In this document: positions 37,417 through 46,292 of the stretch, piece by piece
Layout of the letters: each line of letters opens with the position of its first letter
How positions within the stretch are numbered: position 1 is the first letter of the stretch
DNA from: Gammaproteobacteria bacterium
Lineage (GTDB): Bacteria; Pseudomonadota; Gammaproteobacteria; GRL18
Assembly: GCA_026994225.1 (NCBI GenBank)
Contig: JALWRI010000088.1
Location: 1,458 to 65,457, forward strand
DNA: 64,000 bases
Direction: 5' to 3'
Notes under the pieces: generated by a model
Seen by the model: the letters and a program-made list of their open reading frames with translations, nothing else
Told to the model about the DNA's origin: nothing
Database searches by the model: none
Program-made: the position numbers and the translations under genes

Positions 37417-39738
37417 ATGCAACTTGATCCTGAAATTGTCCAGTTTTTTGAACAAGCCGAACATGCACGCTTAAAGCGTCCTTGTCCTTTTATTATTGAT
37501 CTACGTAATAAGGTATCTGCTTGTCAGGCATATCCGTATAAAAATAAGACATTTTATATGGATAGTCGTTCTGCAGAATTGTTTCAAAAGGGATTACAAG
37601 AAAATAATAATGTATTTACTATAGGTAATTATGAAACTATATTGATGAATGTCGGGATTTTTGTGCCTGATACCCATATAAATATGGATAATACAGGGCA
37701 GAATGAAACTTATTTTCCTGATATACAACATTTTGGTTATTTTTCTCGCCGTAGAGAGCATCGTTTAAGTTATGTTATGCAGGTGGAATTACAGCATAAT
37801 AAAAAAAATTATACAGTAAAAACCCGTGATATTTCAGTGCATGGTTTACAAGTTTTTATTAATGCATTATCTAATTCAGCATTGGGAATGAAAAAAGGAG
37901 AAACGGTACGGATTACCTTTACCAAGTTAGTAGAACAATATACCAATAGTGAATGTTTTAATCATATTCATTATCGTATAGTGCATGTATTAAATGCATT
38001 AGGTAAAACGTATATTACTCTGCAACAAATGGATGATGAAGATTATACGATATTAAATGATTATTTAAGCGATTTTATTACTAAAAATCGTTCTCGTTTT
38101 CGTTTGGATACAACCGATACCTTATTATCTGCAAAAGCAAAACTTTATGAACATGCCTATACCTATAATACGCCTCATGTCTTTTATTTTATATCGCAAA
38201 AGGCACAGCAATATCGGGTAACCAATTTTGCCTATACAGGAAAGAATGCTGATTTTTTTCGTTTTCTTGAGCCAAAAGGACAAAATATTCAGTTAGCCAC
38301 CTTTTTAATCCCACAGCGATTAGATAAGTTAGTACAATTACAAGAACCTGATAATAATGCCTTGTTAATGTTATATTGGGAAAAAGAGAAGCTCTTTTCT
38401 GTCTATGATTTTGAAGTATGCCCTGATACCTTAACGGGGCTTATTCATTATATATTACTACATGAAGAATACCGTATTTATAAAGTTACCGTACAACAAG
38501 TACGTCAGCCAGATGGTAAAAAATTACAACAAATCTTATCTCAAATTCCAGAGGATGAAGCACATAAAAAACAGTTTTTATTAGAAGATGCCCAACAAGT
38601 AGTGGCTCAAATATTATTAGCAGATGTGAGTAAACTTTTTGCTAAAAAAAATCATCAGGAGAAAACAGCTATTACACGGGAGCAGCGTAATACATTACAA
38701 GTTTGGTCAAAATATCAATTAATTCGTTTATATGATAAAAAAGTCTTGAAAGAATATGCAGAAGAAGAGATTAGTTATCCTGATATTATTCATTTTGGTT
38801 ATAGACAGCAACGCCGTGAACCTCGTTATACCTATACGATGAAAGTTGCGATCAAGTTAGGAGAAAAAGTGTATTCGGCACAAACTATTGATTTTTCTAC
38901 AACCGGTGTGGGAGTGTTATTAACAACCAGTGATGCCATACCTACAATAAATACTAAAGTCATTGTCAATTTCTCTGAGTTAATGCGTAAAAAAGTCAGT
39001 GTTGATTTAAGTAATGTTCATTTTCAATTAAGTTTTATTAAGCAGAATGGAAAAACCTATACGTTAGGATTACGGCGTTTAGAAGATGAATGCGATAAAG
39101 CGGTAAATCAATTTTTTATAGATTTAATTAAGCGCAATAGTGATAAACTACCGGTATGTGATAAAGAGCAACGTTTTGCTTTAACTGCTAGTATTTATGA
39201 ATCAATTATTGCTGAAAATATGGAACCTGTTCCGTGTTTTTTTGTGCGAGATTTAGAAGACGGGAAGCATTTACGCACTATTGGATTGAATGAAAAAACA
39301 GGTGTATTGTGTGAATATTTTAATATTCGACAGGCATATTATGATTTTTCTATATTAACCATTCCTTCACGACTAAAAAATTGGTTTAAATTATTATCAC
39401 AATCACGTAAAAAACAAAGTATGTTGTATCTTTATACACAATTTAATAAACAAGGACAAAAGGTTTTATTTTCTAAAATGGAAGAAGAATTTACTTCTGT
39501 GAAGGAAAAAAAGAGCTTTTTGAAGCAACTATATGATAATCAGGGTGCATGTTTATTAGTGAGTTTTGTTAATCACTTAAACTTAAATAAGCAAGAGATT
39601 GATACAGCGATTGATATGGTAATGAAAATTAGCCCTAATCATGCAACGTTATTACGTAAAGATTATAATGAGCTAATGGGATTTGCAGAGTTATTAGATA
39701 TTACTCCACAAATTCGTTTAATTGAGCAACAGTTATAA
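37417..39738 (+). CDS. Tandem PilZ-domain protein (c-di-GMP effector candidate)
   Basis: This 773-residue soluble protein looks like an internal duplication. Both halves have PDI-x-HFGY followed by a PilZ domain: RRREHR (111-116) with DISVHG (138-143), and QRREPR near residue 463 with DFSTTG. These are the RxxxR and D/NxSxxG motifs that bind c-di-GMP, and both copies appear intact. Each PilZ is followed by a similar helical and beta segment (GKTYITLQQMDDEDY and GKTYTLGLRRLEDECD). There are no catalytic domains or membrane helices. It lies between the cNMP/rhodanese protein and glycosyltransferases; PilZ proteins often control pili, flagella or polysaccharide secretion. Confidence 0.85.
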   Translation: MQLDPEIVQFFEQAEHARLKRPCPFIIDLRNKVSACQAYPYKNKTFYMDSRSAELFQKGLQENNNVFTIGNYETILMNVGIFVPDTHINMDNTGQNETYFPDIQHFGYFSRRREHRLSYVMQVELQHNKKNYTVKTRDISVHGLQVFINALSNSALGMKKGETVRITFTKLVEQYTNSECFNHIHYRIVHVLNALGKTYITLQQMDDEDYTILNDYLSDFITKNRSRFRLDTTDTLLSAKAKLYEHAYTYNTPHVFYFISQKAQQYRVTNFAYTGKNADFFRFLEPKGQNIQLATFLIPQRLDKLVQLQEPDNNALLMLYWEKEKLFSVYDFEVCPDTLTGLIHYILLHEEYRIYKVTVQQVRQPDGKKLQQILSQIPEDEAHKKQFLLEDAQQVVAQILLADVSKLFAKKNHQEKTAITREQRNTLQVWSKYQLIRLYDKKVLKEYAEEEISYPDIIHFGYRQQRREPRYTYTMKVAIKLGEKVYSAQTIDFSTTGVGVLLTTSDAIPTINTKVIVNFSELMRKKVSVDLSNVHFQLSFIKQNGKTYTLGLRRLEDECDKAVNQFFIDLIKRNSDKLPVCDKEQRFALTASIYESIIAENMEPVPCFFVRDLEDGKHLRTIGLNEKTGVLCEYFNIRQAYYDFSILTIPSRLKNWFKLLSQSRKKQSMLYLYTQFNKQGQKVLFSKMEEEFTSVKEKKSFLKQLYDNQGACLLVSFVNHLNLNKQEIDTAIDMVMKISPNHATLLRKDYNELMGFAELLDITPQIRLIEQQL

Positions 39739-39756
39739 CTATGTTTGACCTTACTG

Positions 39757-39993
39757 ATGATGCAAAAAATCTATTTTTCTTTACATATTTCTAGTAGCGA
39801 ATATCAGCGTTATTATCGTGGACAATCTCAACAGGTTATTGCCATCGCAACAGATGGTCGTAGAATTCGATTTCCTGCTAGAATATTGCAGCCATTTTTA
39901 GAACATCAAGGTATACATGGTCATTTTGTATTACATTTAGATGAGAATAATAAATTACAACACTTGGAAAAATTACATTCTGATTTTGTTTGA
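39757..39993 (+). CDS. DUF2835 family small protein
   Basis: The protein has about 78 residues and matches DUF2835: YFSLHISSSEYQRYYRGQ, IRFPARILQPFLEHQGIHG and HFVLHLDENNKLQHLE. The family is a small beta-rich protein of unknown function found in gammaproteobacteria, sometimes next to PilZ genes. The start is uncertain: a TTG at 39745 or one of two ATG codons at 39757 and 39760. It follows the PilZ gene by fewer than 20 bases, so it is probably co-transcribed. Confidence 0.8.
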   Translation: MMQKIYFSLHISSSEYQRYYRGQSQQVIAIATDGRRIRFPARILQPFLEHQGIHGHFVLHLDENNKLQHLEKLHSDFV

Positions 39994-40032
39994 TAGATGA
40001 TAATCTATCAAACAAAAGAGTATAGCATTTAG

Positions 40033-42543
40033 ATGATAAATAGAGACAATATGCACATACCTTCAAAAAAAAAACTATCTAATAATCAATGGCTGATATT
40101 AACAACTAATCTTACGGATTGTTTGAGGGTGTTAGGAGGGAATATTGTAAAAAGATCATCGGAGTTAAGTCTGCAAGTAGAAATCATTTTTATATCGACA
40201 TCAAATCAGGATATATCCTCTCACTTATTAGACGCATTAAAAAAGTTAGGGTGTCAAATCAATATTATTACCCTTCCTTTATCTCACTGGTTACAACAAT
40301 TACCCACCCAGTTAAAAACATATTTATTGACAGACAAGATAAAAGATATTTTTATTCCTGTATCTGAAAAACAAAGCGATCAATTATTGGGTCGTATTAT
40401 CTGGAATTTATTACGGCAATATCACTATTTGAGTGATATTTATGGATATACCCGTAGTGATTTCAAATTAATAGATTATCTTAATGTGAGAATAGACATT
40501 AGTGATGTGGTAATAGAAAAAGAACAATTATTAAGTCCTATTACGACTATTTCTAATGGATTAAAAGGAGAAGAGAGATGGATAGTATTTACATTAAAGG
40601 ATTTACAGTACCTATTTTCACAAGTAATAAAAAATTACTTTGAGAATGCACAAAAATCTCTACAAGAAAAGCGACCAGTGGTCGCAGCAGTTCAAAAAAG
40701 ATTACAAACTAACAATACGAAAGAAAAAAACATTGATTATGAACAGTTAGCGAATATGGCATGGCAAGAGCGGCAACAACGTATACAATCAGGATTAACA
40801 CTAACAGAATCGGCAACAATTGATAAGGAGAATTATGCTAAATGGCTAGATTATTATGCTAAACAAGATATATTAAGTCTTTGGCAACAGCATACCACAA
40901 TAAAAGGTTTTACTTATCAGCCGTTATTATCAATAGTGATGCCAACCTACAATACGCCAGTAAAATTTCTACAACAAGCGATTGAATCGGTAGTACAACA
41001 AAGTTATGAATATTGGGAATTATGTATTGTTGATGATGCTTCTTCAAACCAGCAAGTGATTGAATTATTACAACATTATGCACAACAAGATACCCGTATT
41101 CGAGTTTCTTTTCGTAAACAAAATGGACATATAGCTAAGGCATCAAATGATGCATTACAAATAGCAAAAGGTGAATATATCGTATTATTGGATCATGATG
41201 ATTGTCTTGCCCCTTGTGCTTTATTTGAAGTGATAAAGGTGTTGCAAAGTAACCCTCAAGCACGGATTATTTATAGTGATGAGGATAAAATAGATGAGCA
41301 TAACCAACATTATGAACCTTATTTTAAAACTGCGTGGAATTATGATTTATTTTTATCTCAGAATATGATTAGCCATTTAGGTGTATATCAGACAAAGATA
41401 GTGCGTGAGATTGGTGGCTTTCGTGATGAATATGTAGGATCACAAGATTGGGATTTAGCCTTACGAGTGGTAGAGAAAATAGAGCATGGGCAAATTATTC
41501 ACATACCTAAAGTGTTATATCATTGGCGTGCAATAGCGGGAAGCACCTCTGTTGCAGCGGATGAAAAACCGTATGCGCTAATAGCGGCTAAAAAAGCATT
41601 ACAACAGCATTTATCTTGTTATCAAACGGTAGTACAGGTGGTAGATCATGAAACATTACCGCATTATTTTAATATTCAGTTTGCATTACCTAAAAAGTGT
41701 CCTGGTGTATCATTGTGTATTGTCATTCAACAAACTACCTATCAACATCTATTAACTACTTTTCCTTTGCTATTAACTACTTCTTACCCTATTAAAGATG
41801 TGCTGTTTTTAGATTATGCAGGACATCTTGCAGGTTTTATTAAACAGCAGAAAGTATTACAAAAGATGTTACAATCTTATCCATATCAGGTGATAAGCGT
41901 ATCATCCACAGAATTATTATCTGTGGCTTATCAAAAAATAATGGATGTAGCGCAAGGAGAATATTTAGCCATTATAGAAAGTGATCTAAAAACTGAGCAG
42001 ACAAGTTGGTTAGAGACTTTAATGTGCTATTTATTACGACCACAACAAACGATTGCAATGGTGAGTGCCAGAGTATGGTCAGAGAATGAAAACTTAGATA
42101 ATAGTTCGGTATTATTATCAGATGAATATGGAATAAGCTATATTCATAGGGGATTAAAAAAAGGCTTAGCGGGATATTTTGCCAGGGCTGAATTAGCGCA
42201 ACAAGTGAATGCCTTAGCAGATGGTGCGGTAGTCTTTAAAAAATCGCTATATCCAACAGTAAAAGGGATACATCCACGCTTGTTTAGGCATTATATGGCA
42301 TTAGACTTTAGTTTTCGCTTACGTCAAGAAGGTTATGCACTATTGTGGACCCCTTTAGTCAATTTTTATCGTCATGGTGATGACAGCAATAAAGCTACGA
42401 ATGTGGATACTTATATTAATCAGGTTGACAGTATTACAATACAAACAGCTTGGTGTGATAAAATAAATCAAGATATTGTTTACAGTATTAATCATAATCT
42501 AAATGGTGGGTTTAACTTAGCATGGCCCCCTTTAGTCGTTTAG
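40033..42543 (+). CDS. Multi-domain family 2 glycosyltransferase
   Basis: The 836-residue protein has an N-terminal region of about 290 residues with no recognised domain, a full GT2 domain (about 296-530: LLSIVMPTYNTPVKFLQQAI, ELCIVDDASS, LLDHDDCLAP, IYSDEDKID, YVGSQDWDLALRV), and a C-terminal region resembling a second GT2 domain that lacks the DxD motif. The DHDD motif would bind the metal and nucleotide sugar. The GT2 domain is closely related to the middle GT2 domain of the next gene, which starts 27 bases later. Probable role: assembly of a surface polysaccharide or glycoprotein glycan; the sugar is unknown. Confidence 0.85.
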   Translation: MINRDNMHIPSKKKLSNNQWLILTTNLTDCLRVLGGNIVKRSSELSLQVEIIFISTSNQDISSHLLDALKKLGCQINIITLPLSHWLQQLPTQLKTYLLTDKIKDIFIPVSEKQSDQLLGRIIWNLLRQYHYLSDIYGYTRSDFKLIDYLNVRIDISDVVIEKEQLLSPITTISNGLKGEERWIVFTLKDLQYLFSQVIKNYFENAQKSLQEKRPVVAAVQKRLQTNNTKEKNIDYEQLANMAWQERQQRIQSGLTLTESATIDKENYAKWLDYYAKQDILSLWQQHTTIKGFTYQPLLSIVMPTYNTPVKFLQQAIESVVQQSYEYWELCIVDDASSNQQVIELLQHYAQQDTRIRVSFRKQNGHIAKASNDALQIAKGEYIVLLDHDDCLAPCALFEVIKVLQSNPQARIIYSDEDKIDEHNQHYEPYFKTAWNYDLFLSQNMISHLGVYQTKIVREIGGFRDEYVGSQDWDLALRVVEKIEHGQIIHIPKVLYHWRAIAGSTSVAADEKPYALIAAKKALQQHLSCYQTVVQVVDHETLPHYFNIQFALPKKCPGVSLCIVIQQTTYQHLLTTFPLLLTTSYPIKDVLFLDYAGHLAGFIKQQKVLQKMLQSYPYQVISVSSTELLSVAYQKIMDVAQGEYLAIIESDLKTEQTSWLETLMCYLLRPQQTIAMVSARVWSENENLDNSSVLLSDEYGISYIHRGLKKGLAGYFARAELAQQVNALADGAVVFKKSLYPTVKGIHPRLFRHYMALDFSFRLRQEGYALLWTPLVNFYRHGDDSNKATNVDTYINQVDSITIQTAWCDKINQDIVYSINHNLNGGFNLAWPPLVV

Positions 42544-42570
42544 TTCATTCTTTTTTAGAAACCAGTAAAT

Positions 42571-45500
42571 ATGCCCCAAGATAATACCCCTCAAATTGAA
42601 GATATATGGCATCCGCCATTAGCTCCTCATGCACCCTTAGTTTCCATTGTTATACGCACTAAAGATCGTCCCGATACATTGCAAGATGCATTAGCGTCTG
42701 TTGCCCAGCAAATCTATTCTAAAATTGAAGCAGTAATTGTGAATGATGCAGGGATAGATGTTAGTGTAGTAATTGCGCCTTTTCGTGAGCAAATACATGC
42801 TGTCAAGTATGTTGCATTAACTGAAAATGTTGGTCGTTCCCAGGCAGCAAATATTGGGCTTGAAAAGACAACAGGAGAGTTTATCGGTTTTTTGGATGAT
42901 GATGACTTATTCAATGCAGAACATATTGCAAATTTAGTACAAGTATTAACATCCCATTCAGATTATCAGGTAGCATATTCGGGTGTTATCACACAAGGTA
43001 CAGAAATAGCCAGTATTTATAATCATCCCTTTGATTTACCTTTATTACGGACACATAATTATATTCCCATCCATGCAGTATTATTTTCCCGTTCTTTGTT
43101 ATCAAAAGGTTGTTGTTTTGATGCCCAGTTAAAAGTGTATGAAGATTGGGATTTTTGGTTACAATTAGCAAGGCATAGTCGTTTTTATCATATTGATCAA
43201 ATAACTGCTATATATCGCTATTTGGGTTCTTCTGGAGTAAGTCCTATCCATTCAGATGAGCAATTAGTACAACAATCGAAAGCTATTTTATTTGAAAAAT
43301 GGAAGTTTTTATGGTCAGGGGAAGAGATTGATAAAAGTTTTTTAAGATTGAGTGCTGATTATAAAGAAACTTTACAAAAAAATGAGCAACATATTCATAA
43401 TCTGGAGGCAATATTACAAAATTTGCAAACCCGATATACTGATATGGATGATCGCTTAAATATTTTAACAGAAGAAAAAGAATCATTAGAACAGAAAATT
43501 ATTCAGTATCAGCAGCAACTTATTCAACATAAACAGCATAGCAAAGAGCAAGAAACTTACTTTATTAAAGCATTAGAGGAAAAAGAGACACATATTGATA
43601 ACTTAGATGCAATGATTAAAGAAAAAGAAACAACTGCTCAGTTATTAGAGAAAAAAATACAACAATTAGAGAAAAAAATACAACAGTTAGAAAAGCTCTA
43701 TCCTATTATAGAACAGCAGGAGACACGATATAAAAATACGCAAAATCATGTGCAAAATTTGCAGCAGATTATGGATGAAAAAACACAACACTTACAGGAA
43801 CAAGCGGATATTATTGCAAAATTAAATGAGGAATTAAAACAGCGTGATCAAAGTTTGGTTAAAGTACAGCATGAATTACATTTAAGTCGAGAACATAGTA
43901 AAAATATTGATCTATTATATCGTAATTCATTGAGTTGGCGTATTACCTGGCCTTTACGTTATATCAAACAGCGTTTGCGAGCAGTAAAAAAATTATATTA
44001 CTACCGTGAATATACGATGCAATGGGAAATTTTATCAGGTATAGAACAAAAAGATGCAAATACCTGGGTGAGTATTGATGCTGATCCGCAGTTTAAATTA
44101 TATTCAACAGTGGGGATTGTTCCGAGTGCCTGGGTGAGAATACATGCAAAGATAGACACGGATGTACCGGTTCGGGCAAGGTTGTATTATGCGGATCAAC
44201 AGGGCTTTAATGCAGATAAATATTTTGAATTAAAACAAGATATAAATGGTGATATTAATACTTTGTTACGCTTGCCAGATAATACGATAGAGTTACGTTT
44301 TGATCCACTGGATGAAGAAGGGGTCTTTCATTTATCTCAGATAATATTTTATGAATTAGGAAAAATACAATTATTACAATATTTATTATTTCCGCAAATA
44401 AAAAAGGCGCTATCCAACCCCAAAAATATCCCTGGGCAAATAAAAAAATCGTATCTTATTTTTAAACAAAACGGATTTTCAGGGCTAAAACAGGAATTAT
44501 TAAAAGGACAAGATGAGTATGATTATGCGCATTGGATTATGCGTAATGATACGCTAAAAGACAATGACATAGAGGCTATCACAAAGCATATTAAAAGGTT
44601 AGAAAAGACACCTTGTATTGCTGTTATTATGCCAGTGTACAATACAGAAATAAAATGGTTACAAATAGCTATTGAATCCGTACAGCAACAATTATATCCG
44701 TATTGGGAACTATGTATTGTAGATGATGCATCATCTAAACCACAGATTAAAACTTTTTTACAACAATGGGCAGCAAAAGATGAACGTATAAAAGTTACTT
44801 TTCGTGATAAAAATGGGCATATCTCCGTTGCATCCAATAATGCATTACAATCAGCATCGGGGGAATTTATTGCCTTACTCGATCATGATGATAAGTTAGC
44901 CATCCATGCGCTATACCATATTGCAGTGAGTATTAATCAGCATCCTGAAGTAGGGCTTATTTATAGTGATGAGGATAAAATCAATGCAATAGAAGATCGT
45001 TACGATCCCTATTTTAAACCTGATTGGAATCCCTTATTATTATTAGGACAAAATTATATCAATCATTTAAGTGTTTACAGAAAGTCGTGGATTGATAAAG
45101 TGGGAGGGTTTAGAATAGGTTATGAAGGTAGTCAAGATCATGATTTAGCACTCCGTGTTACAGAACAATTATCTGCAAAGCAGATTATTCACATACCTAA
45201 AATATTATATCATTGGCGAGCATTGGCTGGCTCTACGGCATTAAATATAGAAGAAAAGAATTATACATCCAGTGCTGCTTACAAGGCATTAAAGGATCAT
45301 TTTCAACGGATAGGAAAACAACAGGTCAATATTAAAGCATTACCGTATGGTAGATGGCGTATTCAATATCCAGTACCTAAAAAAGCCCCTAAAGTTAGTT
45401 TAATTATGCCCACTCGCAATGGTTATGAGGTGTTGTATCGGTGTGTGGAAAGTTTGTATAAAAAAACCTGTTATCCTGATTTTGAATTGATTATTGTTGA

Positions 45501-46242
45501 TAATCAATCTGATGATCCAAAAGTTTTGGATTATTTAAAACAATTACAAGAAAAACAGCGTGCCAAAGTGATCCATTATGATGCAAAATTTAATTATTCA
45601 GCAATTAATAATTATGCGTTATCGTTTTCAGAAGGTGAAATTATTGGATTATTAAATAATGATCTGGAAATTATCAGTGAAGACTGGTTGTACGAAATGG
45701 TATCGTATGCAATACAAAAAGAAGTAGGTGTAGTGGGAGCAAAATTATATTATCCTGATGGCCGTATTCAACATGCCGGCGTTATTCTAGGTGCAGGGGG
45801 AATTGCAGGACACGCTTATGCAAGAAAACCAAAAGAGTATCCAGGACAAATGGATAGAGCCTTTTTAGCGCAAAATATGGTGGCCGTTACAGCTGCTTGT
45901 TTATTAGTACGTAAATCAGTATATTTAGAGGTCGGGGGCCTGAATGAAAAAGAGTTAGCGGTAGCATTTAATGATATTGATTTTTGTATCCGTGTACATC
46001 AACAAGGATATTGGAATGTTTGGACTCCGTTTGCACAATTATACCATCATGAATCAGCAACCCGTGGCTATGAAGACACACCTGAAAAACAAGCCCGTTT
46101 TCAAAAAGAGTGTCAGTATATGGAAACCCGTTGGAAAAAACAATTACAGCATGATCCGACCTTTAATCCTAATTTAAGCATTGGGCATAGTGTGGATTTT
46201 GATTGGACGATGGATATTCGAGTCGTGAATGATTGGAAGTGA
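42571..46242 (+). CDS. Giant glycosyltransferase with three GT2 domains and a coiled coil
   Basis: The chain is 1223 residues. Order: GT2 domain one (about 20-250, SIVIRTKDRPDTLQDAL, GFLDDDDLF); coiled coil (about 262-450) with heptads such as LEKKIQQLEKKIQQLEK; the bridge SLSWRITWPLRYIK often found before GT domains; a beta-rich insert (about 480-600); GT2 domain two (about 680-920, ELCIVDDASS, LLDHDDKLA); GT2 domain three (about 930-1210, LIMPTRNGYEVLYRC, GLLNNDLEI, GGLNEKELAVAFNDIDFC). All three keep acidic metal-binding motifs, so up to three sequential transfers are possible. The coiled coil may set chain length or link to partners. It is the last gene of its run. Confidence 0.87.
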   Translation: MPQDNTPQIEDIWHPPLAPHAPLVSIVIRTKDRPDTLQDALASVAQQIYSKIEAVIVNDAGIDVSVVIAPFREQIHAVKYVALTENVGRSQAANIGLEKTTGEFIGFLDDDDLFNAEHIANLVQVLTSHSDYQVAYSGVITQGTEIASIYNHPFDLPLLRTHNYIPIHAVLFSRSLLSKGCCFDAQLKVYEDWDFWLQLARHSRFYHIDQITAIYRYLGSSGVSPIHSDEQLVQQSKAILFEKWKFLWSGEEIDKSFLRLSADYKETLQKNEQHIHNLEAILQNLQTRYTDMDDRLNILTEEKESLEQKIIQYQQQLIQHKQHSKEQETYFIKALEEKETHIDNLDAMIKEKETTAQLLEKKIQQLEKKIQQLEKLYPIIEQQETRYKNTQNHVQNLQQIMDEKTQHLQEQADIIAKLNEELKQRDQSLVKVQHELHLSREHSKNIDLLYRNSLSWRITWPLRYIKQRLRAVKKLYYYREYTMQWEILSGIEQKDANTWVSIDADPQFKLYSTVGIVPSAWVRIHAKIDTDVPVRARLYYADQQGFNADKYFELKQDINGDINTLLRLPDNTIELRFDPLDEEGVFHLSQIIFYELGKIQLLQYLLFPQIKKALSNPKNIPGQIKKSYLIFKQNGFSGLKQELLKGQDEYDYAHWIMRNDTLKDNDIEAITKHIKRLEKTPCIAVIMPVYNTEIKWLQIAIESVQQQLYPYWELCIVDDASSKPQIKTFLQQWAAKDERIKVTFRDKNGHISVASNNALQSASGEFIALLDHDDKLAIHALYHIAVSINQHPEVGLIYSDEDKINAIEDRYDPYFKPDWNPLLLLGQNYINHLSVYRKSWIDKVGGFRIGYEGSQDHDLALRVTEQLSAKQIIHIPKILYHWRALAGSTALNIEEKNYTSSAAYKALKDHFQRIGKQQVNIKALPYGRWRIQYPVPKKAPKVSLIMPTRNGYEVLYRCVESLYKKTCYPDFELIIVDNQSDDPKVLDYLKQLQEKQRAKVIHYDAKFNYSAINNYALSFSEGEIIGLLNNDLEIISEDWLYEMVSYAIQKEVGVVGAKLYYPDGRIQHAGVILGAGGIAGHAYARKPKEYPGQMDRAFLAQNMVAVTAACLLVRKSVYLEVGGLNEKELAVAFNDIDFCIRVHQQGYWNVWTPFAQLYHHESATRGYEDTPEKQARFQKECQYMETRWKKQLQHDPTFNPNLSIGHSVDFDWTMDIRVVNDWK

Positions 46243-46292
46243 TAGAAATAGAACTTGTATTATCATATTGCTACATTCCAATCAAGTTAGGA

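Noticed and set aside
40285-40300. GTTGTAACC-like string in a glycosyltransferase gene
   Set aside because: Leu-Gln-Gln codons (TTA CAA CAA) create such strings often in this AT-rich genome; flanks do not match Ter.
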